Shown piece by piece: positions 7,842 to 21,303 of a stretch of DNA of 64,000 nt (within the stretch, counting starts at the first letter, position 1; each line of letters begins with the position of its first letter). Source of the stretch: Flammeovirgaceae bacterium UBA2366. Its GTDB lineage: Bacteria; Bacteroidota; Bacteroidia; Cytophagales; Cyclobacteriaceae. Under the pieces are notes generated by a model. It searched no databases and had not been told where the DNA came from. It saw nothing but the letters and a program-made list of their open reading frames with translations. The DNA is taken from assembly GCA_002344065.1 (NCBI GenBank), contig DDTK01000003.1, forward strand, positions 124,001 through 188,000, given 5' to 3'. Position numbers and translations under genes: made by a program.

Positions 7842-10800
7842 TTAATCTTGTAGTTCCTTCTCCCGATCCTTTTCCTTGGTATCAAGGGCACGGGTCAGGG
7901 TATCATACTCATCCTGATGGGTAACGATAATGTTGTTGAATCTACGCTGTCCGGTTCCGGCAGGGATAAGGTGACCCACGATCACATTTTCCTTCATTCC
8001 CATCAACTTATCGGCCTTACCGCGGATAGCAGCTTCACTCAATACTTTGGTTGTTTCCTGAAAGGATGCAGCAGAGAGCCAGCTTTCGGTTTTCAACGAT
8101 GCCTGTGTAATACCCTGCAACGTAGGTCTTGAAACTGCGGCTAAAGCATCTCTTACTTCTACCAGTTTCTGATCCTTTCTGCGCAAGGAAGAGTTTTCAT
8201 CGCGAAGTTCACGACCGGTAACAATCTGTCCTGGTTTGAATTTATCTGAGTCGCCTGATTCGATAACTACTTTCTTGTCCAGAATCTTATCGTTCTCTTC
8301 TCGGAAAGAGAATTTATCAACATACTCTCCGGGTAAGAAGTTTGTGTCTCCCTGGTCAATAATCTCAACCTTCTGCATCATTTGGCTTACAATGGCTTCA
8401 ATGTGCTTATCGTTAATCTTCACACCTTGCAGACGATATACTTCCTGAATTTCATTCACCAGGTATTCCTGTACTGCGGTAGGTCCTTTAATCGCCAGGA
8501 TGTCACCCGGAGAAATGGAGCCATCAGATAAGGGCTGCCCTGCTTTCACAAAGTCATTATCCTGAACAAGAATGTGCTTCGACAACGGCACTAAGTAACG
8601 TTTCTGAACACCATCACGTGATTCAATAAATACTTCACGGTTACCACGCTTAATTCCACCGTAGGTTACTACACCATCAATTTCACTCACCACAGCAGGG
8701 TTAGATGGATTACGTGCTTCAAATAATTCCGTAACACGTGGAAGGCCACCGGTAATGTCGCGGGATTTTCCAATGGTACGAGGAATTTTTACCAGCACCT
8801 GACCAGCTTTAATTTTCTCGCCTTCATCTACCGCAAGGTGAGCACCGACTGGTATGTTATATGTTTTGGTATCTGTTTTACCACTTACAATGATAGCCGG
8901 GTTCTTGGTTTTATCACGTGTTTCAGTAATTACCTTCTCTCTGTGTCCTGTCTGCTCATCCGATTCTTCCTTATATGTAATGCCTTCGATGATCGCTTCA
9001 TAACCAATCTCTCCATCAAACTCAGAAAGAATTACGGCATTGTACGGATCCCAGAAGCAAAGTTCATCCCCTTTCTCAACGGTTTGTCCGTCCTTCACTC
9101 GCAAGAATGCTCCGTAAGGAACGTTATTTGTGATCAGCACCCGACCTTTCTCCTTATCCAGGATTCTTACTTCACCTGTGCGACCCATAACCACCTGAAC
9201 TTTATTTCCATCGCGGTCAGTTGTATCCACAAAACGAACACCTTCAAATTCCACAACACCAGGGAATTTAGCTTTAATGTTTGCATCAACTGCAATGTTA
9301 GAAGCTGTACCACCCACGTGGAAAGTACGCAGTGTAAGCTGAGTACCTGGCTCGCCAATTGACTGTGCTGCAATAACACCTACTGCTTCACCAACTTCAG
9401 CCATCTTGCCGGTAGCGAGGTTTCTTCCGTAGCACTTAGAGCAAGCACCCATTTTCGATTCACAGGTAAGCACTGATCTGATTTCAACTTCTTCAATGCT
9501 GGTTTCCTCAACAAGCTTAGCCACTTCATCCGTAACCTCTGAGTTAGCCGGGCAGATCAATTTTTCTGTCAGTGGATCATAGATATCATGCACCGTTACA
9601 CGTCCTAAAATTCTTTCCGACAATGGTTCAACAATATCCTCATTATCCTTTAGGGCGGTAACTTTCAAACCGCGCAATGTTCCGCAATCATCTTCCGTGA
9701 TAACCAGATCGTGTGCAACGTCAACCAACCTACGCGTTAAATAACCCGCATCAGCAGTTTTCAAAGCAGTATCTGCCAAACCTTTACGAGCACCGTGCGT
9801 AGAGATAAAGTACTCCAATACATCCAACCCTTCTTTGAAGTTTGAAAGAATCGGGTTTTCAATAATAGACCCAACTGATCCGGCAAGGTTCTTTTGAGGC
9901 TTCGCCATCAAACCACGCATACCACCCAACTGACGAACTTGTTCACGGGAACCACGGGCACCGGAGTGCATCATCATGTAGATCGGGTTGAAGCCCTGAT
10001 CGTCATCTTCCAATTGACGCATCAGCGTATTGGTAAGCATGGTATTGGTACGTGTCCAGATATCAATTACCTGGTTGTAACGTTCGTTATCCGTAATAAG
10101 ACCCATCATGTAGTTGTTCCAAACCGCATCAACTTCTTTCTGCGCTTCTGAAACAAATTTCTCCTTCTCAGCAGGAATTTTCACGTCATTCAAACCCATG
10201 GACAAACCGCCTTTGTAGGCCATCTGGAATCCAAGGTCTTTGATATCATCTAAAAACTTAGCAGTCTTGGAAAGACCTGCTACTTTATATACATCAGCAA
10301 TAATGGTTTGAAGCTTTTTCTTGGTCAGTAGTTCATCAACAAAACCCGCTTCTTCAGGAACATACTGATTAAACAACACACGGCCCGCTACAGTATCAAT
10401 AGTTTGATAATTAAGCTCACCTGTATTTTTGTCTCTTACCTTAACACGCACTTTAATGTTGGCGGCCTTAGCCAGCTTACCTTCATTATGGGCGATGATA
10501 ACCTCCTCAGCAGAGAAGAATCGTTTACCCTCACCTAACACTGGCTTCTCGGGTGTGCCCTTTCTTCCTTTAGTGAGGTAGTAAAGACCCAACACCATGT
10601 CCTGAGACGGTACTGTAATTGGAGCACCGTTAGCAGGGTTTAAAATGTTGTGAGATGAAAGCATCAATACAGATGCCTCAAGAATAGCCTCTTGTCCAAG
10701 TGGCACGTGAACCGCCATCTGGTCACCGTCAAAGTCAGCGTTAAACGCAGTACATACTAATGGGTGCAACTGAATAGCTTTTCCTTCGATAAGCTTTGGT

Positions 10801-12155
10801 TGGAACGCCTGAATACCTAATCTGTGGAGCGTTGGAGCGCGGTTCAAAAGAACAGGATGTCCCTTCAAAACGTTTTCCAAAATATCCCAGATTACCGGAT
10901 CCTTGCGATCAACAATTTTCTTGGCCGACTTAACGGTTTTTACAATTCCTCTTTCAATGAGTTTGCGGATGATGAATGGCTTGAACAATTCAGCCGCCAT
11001 ATCTTTTGGTAATCCGCACTCATGCAATTTCAACTCCGGACCAACCACAATTACCGAACGGCCAGAGTAGTCAACACGCTTACCAAGCAAGTTTTGACGG
11101 AAACGTCCTTGCTTACCTTTCAGCATATCACTTAACGATTTCAATGCACGGTTTCCATCGGAACGTACAGCATTTACTTTACGCGAGTTATCGAACAAAG
11201 AATCAACAGCTTCCTGGAGCATACGTTTCTCATTGCGGAGAATAACTTCAGGAGCTTTAATATCAATAAGTCTTTTTAAACGGTTGTTACGAATAATAAC
11301 ACGTCTGTAAAGATCATTCAAATCTGATGTTGCAAAACGACCACCATCTAATGGTACTAACGGACGTAATTCAGGTGGAATAACAGGCACCATTTTAATC
11401 ACCATCCATTCCGGACGATTTTCTACACGAGTGTTTGCATCACGGAAAGCTTCAACGACTTTCAAGCGCTTTAACGCTTCAGCTTTACGCTGTTGTGATG
11501 TGTCGGTGGCAGCCTGGTGACGGAGATCATATGAAAGAGTATCCAAATCCAATCGGGAAAGAAGCATTTCCAATGCCTCTGCGCCCATCTTGGCGATGAA
11601 TTTCTTAGGATCATTATCATCCAGCAATTGGTTTTCTCGGGGAAGTTTATCAACAATATCCAGGTATTCCTCTTCCGTGAGAAAATCCATTTTGTTAATG
11701 CCGTCCTCTTCCTTAATACCGGGTTGAATAACTACAAACCGTTCATAGTAGATAATCTGATCAAGCTTTTTTGTAGCCAGACCTAGTAGGTATCCAATTT
11801 TGTTGGGCAATGAGCGGAAATACCAAATGTGTGCCACTGGTACAACCAATTCAATATGGCCCATGCGCTCACGTCTTACTTTCTTCTCCGTTACTTCTAC
11901 ACCGCAACGGTCGCAGATAATACCTTTGTAGCGAATACGCTTATACTTTCCACAGTGACATTCCCAGTCCTTTACTGGTCCAAAAATACGCTCGCAGAAC
12001 AACCCACCCATTTCAGGTTTGTAGGTTCTGTAGTTGATGGTTTCCGGTTGAGTAACTTCACCATGTGAACTCTCCAGAATAGATTCAGGAGAAGCAAGAC
12101 TAATGGTGATTTTAGAAAAATCGCTGTTAAACTTTTTATTTTTTCTGAAAGACAT
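7842..12155 (-). CDS. rpoC: DNA-directed RNA polymerase subunit beta'
   Basis: The 1437-residue largest subunit of RNA polymerase. The N-terminal zinc site has Cys66, Cys68, Cys81 and Cys84 (WECHCGK then CDRCG), and the catalytic magnesium loop NADFDGDQ lies at residues 472-479. A second cysteine cluster (CESKMGACSKCYGRNLATG) and the GEPGTQLTLRTFHVGG bridge/trigger region are in the expected order. It follows rpoB after a 102-base spacer holding a long hairpin. The size is normal for Bacteroidota, whose beta' is a little longer than that of E. coli. Confidence 0.98.
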   Translation of the reverse strand: MSFRKNKKFNSDFSKITISLASPESILESSHGEVTQPETINYRTYKPEMGGLFCERIFGPVKDWECHCGKYKRIRYKGIICDRCGVEVTEKKVRRERMGHIELVVPVAHIWYFRSLPNKIGYLLGLATKKLDQIIYYERFVVIQPGIKEEDGINKMDFLTEEEYLDIVDKLPRENQLLDDNDPKKFIAKMGAEALEMLLSRLDLDTLSYDLRHQAATDTSQQRKAEALKRLKVVEAFRDANTRVENRPEWMVIKMVPVIPPELRPLVPLDGGRFATSDLNDLYRRVIIRNNRLKRLIDIKAPEVILRNEKRMLQEAVDSLFDNSRKVNAVRSDGNRALKSLSDMLKGKQGRFRQNLLGKRVDYSGRSVIVVGPELKLHECGLPKDMAAELFKPFIIRKLIERGIVKTVKSAKKIVDRKDPVIWDILENVLKGHPVLLNRAPTLHRLGIQAFQPKLIEGKAIQLHPLVCTAFNADFDGDQMAVHVPLGQEAILEASVLMLSSHNILNPANGAPITVPSQDMVLGLYYLTKGRKGTPEKPVLGEGKRFFSAEEVIIAHNEGKLAKAANIKVRVKVRDKNTGELNYQTIDTVAGRVLFNQYVPEEAGFVDELLTKKKLQTIIADVYKVAGLSKTAKFLDDIKDLGFQMAYKGGLSMGLNDVKIPAEKEKFVSEAQKEVDAVWNNYMMGLITDNERYNQVIDIWTRTNTMLTNTLMRQLEDDDQGFNPIYMMMHSGARGSREQVRQLGGMRGLMAKPQKNLAGSVGSIIENPILSNFKEGLDVLEYFISTHGARKGLADTALKTADAGYLTRRLVDVAHDLVITEDDCGTLRGLKVTALKDNEDIVEPLSERILGRVTVHDIYDPLTEKLICPANSEVTDEVAKLVEETSIEEVEIRSVLTCESKMGACSKCYGRNLATGKMAEVGEAVGVIAAQSIGEPGTQLTLRTFHVGGTASNIAVDANIKAKFPGVVEFEGVRFVDTTDRDGNKVQVVMGRTGEVRILDKEKGRVLITNNVPYGAFLRVKDGQTVEKGDELCFWDPYNAVILSEFDGEIGYEAIIEGITYKEESDEQTGHREKVITETRDKTKNPAIIVSGKTDTKTYNIPVGAHLAVDEGEKIKAGQVLVKIPRTIGKSRDITGGLPRVTELFEARNPSNPAVVSEIDGVVTYGGIKRGNREVFIESRDGVQKRYLVPLSKHILVQDNDFVKAGQPLSDGSISPGDILAIKGPTAVQEYLVNEIQEVYRLQGVKINDKHIEAIVSQMMQKVEIIDQGDTNFLPGEYVDKFSFREENDKILDKKVVIESGDSDKFKPGQIVTGRELRDENSSLRRKDQKLVEVRDALAAVSRPTLQGITQASLKTESWLSAASFQETTKVLSEAAIRGKADKLMGMKENVIVGHLIPAGTGQRRFNNIIVTHQDEYDTLTRALDTKEKDREKELQD

Positions 12156-12204
12156 CTGGTTGTTGTTTAGTCTTTAGTGTTATTCAATTAAGCTGTTAGT
12201 TGCA

Positions 12205-12247
12205 GGTTCTTAGTTGATAGCTGTCGAACAACCATCAACTAAGAGCC
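12205..12247. terminator. 14-bp hairpin between rpoB and rpoC
   Basis: GGTTCTTAGTTGAT (12205-12218) pairs with ATCAACTAAGAGCC (12234-12247), with one G-U wobble, around a 15-base loop. It is in the rpoB-rpoC spacer without a following U-run, so processing or partial attenuation is more likely than full termination. Confidence 0.5.
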
Positions 12248-12257
12248 AATAACTATA

Positions 12258-16127
<3,870 letters not shown>

Positions 16128-16202
16128 GGTGCTTAACGTTTATGTTCAAATCCTGGACGAGTTTTCCGTGGCTGGTACGATGCCACAGGTATAAATAGGA
16201 AT

Positions 16203-16269
16203 AGACCTTGTCCCGATTATGCATCGGGACAAGGTCTAACGGAAGGCGTTAGACGTACCTGCGCCTTCC
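16203..16269 (-). promoter_or_regulatory. layered hairpins in the rplL-rpoB spacer (attenuator or processing site)
   Basis: Three stems are seen. First in the RNA: GGAAGGCG (16241-16248) with CGCCTTCC (16262-16269). Second: GTCTAACG (16234-16241) with CGTTAGAC (16247-16254), which excludes the first. Third: a perfect 15-base stem, AGACCTTGTCCCGAT (16203-16217) with its complement at 16223-16237, loop of 5. No U-run follows. In E. coli the same spacer carries an attenuator and an RNase III site, so one of those roles is likely here. Confidence 0.6.
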
Positions 16270-16276
16270 AGAAGAA

Positions 16277-16660
16277 TTACTTCAATTCCACTTCAGCACC
16301 CGCTTCCACGAGTTGCTTCTTGAGGCTTTCAGCTTCGTCTTTTGGTAATCCTTCCTTGATAGTTTTAGGAGCTCCGTCCACTACATCTTTAGCTTCTTTC
16401 AAGCCAAGACCAGTGAGTTCTTTAACAAGCTTCACAATCTGAAGTTTGTTAGCACCCGGTGCCTTCAATACCACATCGAAGTTTGTTTTTTCTTCGGCAG
16501 CAGCACCACCACCAGCAGCACCACCGGCAGCAGGGCCAGCAACAACCGCTGCAGCAGCAGGTTCAATACCGTAGGTTTCCTTTAAATAAGAAGCAAGTTC
16601 ATTTACTTCTTTAACAGTGAGTTCAACGAGTTGATCTCCGAGAGCTTTAACGTCAGCCAT
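16277..16660 (-). CDS. rplL: 50S ribosomal protein L7/L12
   Basis: The 127-residue stalk protein, present as dimers bound to L10, recruits translation GTPases. It has an N-terminal dimer helix region (VKEVNELASYLKETYG), an Ala/Gly-rich hinge at about residues 37-56, and the C-terminal factor-binding domain with KIQIVKLVKELTGLGLKEAK-like sequence (here NKLQIVKLVKELTG) and VDGAPKTIKEGL. It follows rplJ by 32 bases and precedes the structured rpoB spacer. Confidence 0.98.
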   Translation of the reverse strand: MADVKALGDQLVELTVKEVNELASYLKETYGIEPAAAAVVAGPAAGGAAGGGAAAEEKTNFDVVLKAPGANKLQIVKLVKELTGLGLKEAKDVVDGAPKTIKEGLPKDEAESLKKQLVEAGAEVELK

Positions 16661-16692
16661 TTTTAATAAAATTTAAAATTTTGATTCAACAA

Positions 16693-17226
16693 TTATTTAT
16701 TACCACGCTCTTCCAATGCCTTAACCAACCCTGCTACGGTATGTTTTCCACTTAACAAAGCAGATATAACATTCTTGGCAGGTGATTGCAACAAGGAAAT
16801 AACATCGCCAATGAGCTCATTTTTACTCTTGAGATCACTGAGCGTATTGAGGTTTTCATCTCCGATAAAAAAATCGGTATCAATCGAGGCAGCCTTCAAT
16901 ACAGGTTTGCCCTCCAGTTTCTTACGGAACTCCTTAATAACTTTGGCAGGTAAATTTCCGGCTTCTTTGGAGAAGAGGACGCCTGAAAAGCCATGCAATG
17001 TTCCAAAAATCGGAGAGTAGTCAACCCCTTCTTGTTTCTCCAGCGCTTTACGAATCATGGTGTTTTTGTACACCTTGTATTCGATACCGCTTTTGAAACA
17101 AAGCCTTCTGAATGCATTAACCTGTGCTACGGTAAGTCCGCCTGCATCGGTAATGTAGAAGTGAGTGTTGTCAGCAAACTTGTGACTGAGTTCCTCTATA
17201 ATTTGTGCTTTTTCTTCTCTGGTCAT
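16693..17226 (-). CDS. rplJ: 50S ribosomal protein L10
   Basis: At 177 residues this is a full L10, the base of the ribosomal stalk. It starts MTREEKAQIIEELSHKF and shows GLTVAQVNAFRRLCF and the YKVYKNTMIRKAL segment of the rRNA-binding domain, with the C-terminal helix that carries L7/L12 dimers. It starts 11 bases after rplA, leaving no room for a long L10-binding leader like that upstream of E. coli rplJ, so any autogenous control must use sequence inside or upstream of rplA. Confidence 0.97.
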   Translation of the reverse strand: MTREEKAQIIEELSHKFADNTHFYITDAGGLTVAQVNAFRRLCFKSGIEYKVYKNTMIRKALEKQEGVDYSPIFGTLHGFSGVLFSKEAGNLPAKVIKEFRKKLEGKPVLKAASIDTDFFIGDENLNTLSDLKSKNELIGDVISLLQSPAKNVISALLSGKHTVAGLVKALEERGNK

Positions 17227-17237
17227 GTTTTGTTTTC

Positions 17238-17936
17238 TTAAATACCAGCAATAGAACCCGTGTCAATTCTCAGGCCTGGACTCATCGTTGTGGAAAGGGA
17301 GATACTTTTAAAGTACGTTCCTTTCGAAGAGGACGGCTTAAGTTTGGCAATCACTTGAATCATTTCCATGGCATTGTCCCTGATTTTGTCAGGCGAGAAG
17401 GAAGCTTTCCCGATGCTCACGTGAATAATTCCAGCTTTATCAATTTTGAAGTCAATTTTACCGGCTTTTACTTCTTTCACGGCTTTACCAACTTCTAGCG
17501 TAACAGTTCCTGATTTAGGGTTTGGCATTAAGCCACGTGGGCCTAATACTTTACCAAGCTTACCAACTTTGGCCATCACAGTAGGCGTACAGATGATCAC
17601 ATCAATATCTGTCCAGCCTCCTTCAATTTTTTGGATATAGTCATCCAAACCAACGTGGTCGGCACCAGCATCCTTAGCATCCTGAACTTTATCAGGCGTA
17701 CATAGAACAAGTACCTTTACAGTTTTACCAATGCCATGAGGCAATGAAACCACACCGCGAACCATTTGATCTGATTTTTTAGGATCAACACCCAAACGGA
17801 TATCCATATCCACCGAGGCATCAAACTTGGTGAACGTAATGTCCTTAAGCAGCTGTGATGCATCTTCAAGGGTATATACCTTTTCAGGATTATACTTGGC
17901 TACAACGGCCTTTCTGTTTTTTGAAATCTTTGCCAT
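17238..17936 (-). CDS. rplA: 50S ribosomal protein L1
   Basis: The L1 stalk protein, 232 residues from the ATG at 17936 (MAKISKNRKAVVAKYNP). A longer frame starts at a TTG at 17960, but the ATG gives the usual N-terminus and is preceded by AAAAGAG. The family segments TKFDASVDMDIRLGVDPKKS and GPRGLMPNPKSGTVT are present. It begins 26 bases after rplK in the rplKAJL order. L1 often represses its own operon by binding the rplK leader; no such site was identified here. Confidence 0.97.
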   Translation of the reverse strand: MAKISKNRKAVVAKYNPEKVYTLEDASQLLKDITFTKFDASVDMDIRLGVDPKKSDQMVRGVVSLPHGIGKTVKVLVLCTPDKVQDAKDAGADHVGLDDYIQKIEGGWTDIDVIICTPTVMAKVGKLGKVLGPRGLMPNPKSGTVTLEVGKAVKEVKAGKIDFKIDKAGIIHVSIGKASFSPDKIRDNAMEMIQVIAKLKPSSSKGTYFKSISLSTTMSPGLRIDTGSIAGI

Positions 17937-17962
17937 GACTCTTTTATCGTAATCAGTCAATA

Positions 17963-18406
17963 TTAGTTTTTCCAGGGAGGTGTTCCAGATACTGTAACCC
18001 CCATGCTTCTCGCTGTACCTGCTATCATTTTCATAGCCGATTCAATCTTGAATGCATTAAGGTCGGGCATCTTTAATTCTGCAATGGTCTTCACCTGATC
18101 CCAAGTGATAGAACCGATCTTTACACGATTAGGCTCTTTGGAACCATTCTGCTTTTTCATGGTTTCCAGAATCAGGTTTGCTGCCGGAGGAGTTTTAATA
18201 ACAAAGTCGAAAGACTTGTCATTGTATATAGTGATCAATACTGGAAGTAATTGACCCGGCTTATCCTGTGTACGCGCATTAAACTGCTTACAAAAGTCCA
18301 TAATATTTAGACCCTTGCTACCTAAGGCAGGACCAATCGGAGGAGATGGATTTGCTGATCCCCCCTTTACCTGCAATTTCAAATACCCTGTAATTTCCTT
18401 TGCCAT
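17963..18406 (-). CDS. rplK: 50S ribosomal protein L11
   Basis: The 147-residue L11 is part of the GTPase-associated centre. It shows the proline-rich N-terminal domain (KGGSANPSPPIGPALGSKGL) and the C-terminal rRNA-binding domain (GSITWDQVKTIAELKMPDLN, then GTARSMGVTVSG). It lies 7 bases after nusG and 26 before rplA, so it belongs to the secE-nusG-rplKAJL transcript. Confidence 0.98.
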   Translation of the reverse strand: MAKEITGYLKLQVKGGSANPSPPIGPALGSKGLNIMDFCKQFNARTQDKPGQLLPVLITIYNDKSFDFVIKTPPAANLILETMKKQNGSKEPNRVKIGSITWDQVKTIAELKMPDLNAFKIESAMKMIAGTARSMGVTVSGTPPWKN

Positions 18407-18413
18407 GATATCC

Positions 18414-18971
18414 TTAATCTAACTTTTCAACCTGCATATAATTCAATTCAACAGGAGTGTTCCTGCCGAAAATCTTAACCATTACGTTAAGCTTCTTCTT
18501 CTCTTCAAAAATCTCTTCCACCGATCCGGTAAAGCCGCTAAATGGTCCATCCATTACTTTCACCGATTCACCCTTTATAAAAGGTGTTTCCAGTTTCTCG
18601 TCAAACGAATCGATCTCATCAACCTTACCTAAAATCCTGTTCACTTCGGATTGACGTAGCGGCACTGGCTCCTTTGATGAACCCGAACCGTTATTACCCA
18701 GAAAACCTATTACACCGGGTATATTATTTACCGAGTGATAAGCCTCCCCGTGGGATAAATCAGCAGAAATAAGAACATAACCCGGGAAGAAATTTCTTTC
18801 TCTAACCCGCTTTTTCCCACCCCGCATTTCATATACCTTCTCCGATGGTATCAATACCTGAGGGATAAAGTCCCTTAGCTTCTCCCGCTCAATTTCATTT
18901 TCCAGGTAAGTCTTTACTTTCTTTTCCTGTCCACTAATTACGCGGAGTACATACCACTTCAATTCGCCCAT
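18414..18971 (-). CDS. nusG: transcription termination/antitermination protein NusG
   Basis: The 185-residue NusG has an N-terminal NGN domain (WYVLRVISGQEKKVKTYLEN at the start, FFPGYVLI near residue 80) and a C-terminal KOW domain (VKVMDGPFSGFTGSVEEI near residue 135). It binds RNA polymerase and couples it to ribosomes or Rho. It is 12 bases from secE and 7 from rplK. A short gap of about 30 residues of linker separates the domains, as usual. Confidence 0.97.
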   Translation of the reverse strand: MGELKWYVLRVISGQEKKVKTYLENEIEREKLRDFIPQVLIPSEKVYEMRGGKKRVRERNFFPGYVLISADLSHGEAYHSVNNIPGVIGFLGNNGSGSSKEPVPLRQSEVNRILGKVDEIDSFDEKLETPFIKGESVKVMDGPFSGFTGSVEEIFEEKKKLNVMVKIFGRNTPVELNYMQVEKLD

Positions 18972-18983
18972 GCCTTTCGCTGG

Positions 18984-19175
18984 TTAAAATTCTCTATAGA
19001 ACCACTCCAAACCTGTCTTAAACACCCAGTCGATTGCACCAATTGCCAAGGCAAAAATGGTTGAAGCCACCAGCACCAAAATGGCGCTACTCTGCAACTC
19101 GTTGAAACTGGACCATGAAACCTTGTTTCGCAGCTCATCCCAGGATTCCAAAAAGTATGTTTTAACCTTCTGCAT
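18984..19175 (-). CDS. secE: preprotein translocase subunit SecE
   Basis: At 63 residues this is the short, single-membrane-segment form of SecE. An amphipathic N-terminal part (FLESWDELRNKVSWSSFNEL) lies in the membrane plane, followed by the membrane helix SSAILVLVASTIFALAIGAI at about residues 28-48. With SecY and SecG it forms the Sec channel. It lies between tRNA-Trp (18 bases) and nusG (12 bases), a standard arrangement. Confidence 0.96.
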   Translation of the reverse strand: MQKVKTYFLESWDELRNKVSWSSFNELQSSAILVLVASTIFALAIGAIDWVFKTGLEWFYREF

Positions 19176-19193
19176 CAGTTTTTAGCGTTTTAG

Positions 19194-19266
19194 CACGGGT
19201 GGAGAGACTCGAACTCCCAGCCTGCGGTTTTGGAGACCGCTGCTCTACCAATTGAGCTACACCCGT
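19194..19266 (-). tRNA. tRNA-Trp (anticodon CCA)
   Basis: The minus strand folds as a 73-base cloverleaf: acceptor ACGGGTG with CACCCGT, D arm GCTC...GAGC, anticodon loop CTCCAAA (CCA), and TTCGAGT in the T loop. The 3' CCA is not encoded. It is the first gene after the promoter at 19369-19399 and lies ahead of secE. Confidence 0.97.
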
Positions 19267-19368
19267 TTAGGTGGTTCTCAGCAGGATTTTGCAGGCTTTT
19301 TAAGTCTCCTCAACCCCTTGAACCACATCTAGTTACATTCGTATACCTTACGCAGCCCAAAAGGACTG

Positions 19369-19399
19369 CAAAGGTAGAAATAGAACGATAGAAAACAAA
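19369..19399 (-). promoter_or_regulatory. promoter of tRNA-Trp-secE-nusG-rpl-rpoBC
   Basis: TTTG (19399-19396) and TACCTTTG (19376-19369) on the minus strand are separated by 19 bases, an exact match to the phylum consensus. The -33 TTTG touches the 3' arm of the tuf terminator, so termination of tuf and the next promoter share sequence. Confidence 0.8.
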
Positions 19400-19428
19400 G
19401 GCGTTTCTTAAAATTTCAGAAACGCCTT
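19398..19428 (-). terminator. tuf terminator
   Basis: AAGGCGTTTCT (19398-19408) pairs perfectly with AGAAACGCCTT (19418-19428) around a 9-base loop. On the minus strand it is followed by TTGTTTTCT, so it is a good intrinsic terminator 47 bases after the tuf stop codon. Confidence 0.8.
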
Positions 19429-19474
19429 ATGTCATTGATTATCAGCTTACTGCTTTTCAGCAGATGAAAGCGTA

Positions 19475-20662
<1,188 letters not shown>

Positions 20663-20926
20663 ATTTGAAAATTCCAGTTAAAGTTTAAAGTGTATAAATA
20701 ATTTAAGTTGTTACGCTCTTAAATCTTCTTCCTGAGAAGATACACCCTAAACATGATAAGCCTGTCGAATAAGGGTTTATTCGTCTGCCCGAAGGCAGTT
20801 TGGTTTCTTTTGATTTCCAAATCGATGGCGCTACTCATCCGAAATCAAAAAATTCCATAGTTTCATAGTTTCAATAAAATCAGAACTTCCTTCTGATGAT
20901 TGAGTTTCGGTTTCCTTAACTCAGTT
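20663..20926. other. tuf leader/spacer with small hairpins
   Basis: No gene is seen. On the minus strand this is the spacer before tuf. Small stems are visible: ATCAGAA/TTCTGAT at 20879-20897, CTGCC-CGAA-GGCAG near 20790, CGAATAA/TTATTCG near 20767, and a longer-range TTTTGATTTC/GAAATCAAAA pair near 20808-20850. No exact TTTG/TAnnTTTG promoter was found in it, so tuf may be read through from the tRNA promoter. Confidence 0.45.
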
Positions 20927-20976
20927 GAGCTGTTGATGAGAATTGAACCTGCCTACCGGCAGGCAGGCTCACGACC
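20927..20976 (-). pseudogene. tRNA-Thr 3' fragment with 20-base palindromic insert
   Basis: The 22 bases at 20927-20948 and the 8 at 20969-20976 are identical to the 3' part (T arm and acceptor strand) of tRNA-Thr at 21020. They are split by CTGCCTACCGGCAGGCAGGC at 20949-20968, a near-perfect palindrome. The 5' half of the tRNA is missing, so it cannot make a tRNA. Confidence 0.75.
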
Positions 20977-21019
20977 AACCGCCAGTATTTAAAATCAATT
21001 CTAACCAACACTCCCTTCG

Positions 21020-21091
<72 letters not shown>

Positions 21092-21168
21092 ATACGAGTT
21101 GCCAGCTGTTGGTTGTTAATTGCTAATGCTCTAACAACTAACAACTGTTAACTCTCAACTCTACTCAG

Positions 21169-21241
21169 AGCGGGAGACGAGGCTCGAACCCGCGACCTGC
21201 AGCTTGGAAGGCTGCCGCTCTACCAACTGAGCTACTCCCGC
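21169..21241 (-). tRNA. tRNA-Gly (anticodon TCC)
   Basis: A 73-base cloverleaf: acceptor GCGGGAG with CTCCCGC-type pairing, anticodon arm GCAGC-CTTCCAA-GCTGC (TCC), and T loop GTTCGAGCC. The 3' CCA is not encoded. It sits between tRNA-Tyr and tRNA-Thr. Confidence 0.97.
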
Positions 21242-21245
21242 CTAT

Positions 21246-21300
21246 CAATTCAAAATTCAACATTTCAGATTCAAAATTTTAAATCTTGAATTTTGAATTG
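21246..21300. repeat. 15-bp inverted repeat between tRNA-Tyr and tRNA-Gly
   Basis: CAATTCAAAATTCAA (21246-21260) and TTGAATTTTGAATTG (21286-21300) are perfect complements. The 25 bases between them are also nearly palindromic, so almost the whole tRNA-Gly/tRNA-Tyr spacer can fold into one AT-rich hairpin, perhaps helping tRNA processing. Confidence 0.6.
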
Positions 21301-21303
21301 ACT

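Noticed and set aside
8838..9362. 174-residue plus-strand frame over rpoC
   Set aside because: Antisense shadow of the conserved beta' gene.
17937..17960. Longer rplA start at TTG 17960
   Set aside because: The ATG at 17936 gives the usual L1 N-terminus and has a purine-rich stretch just upstream.
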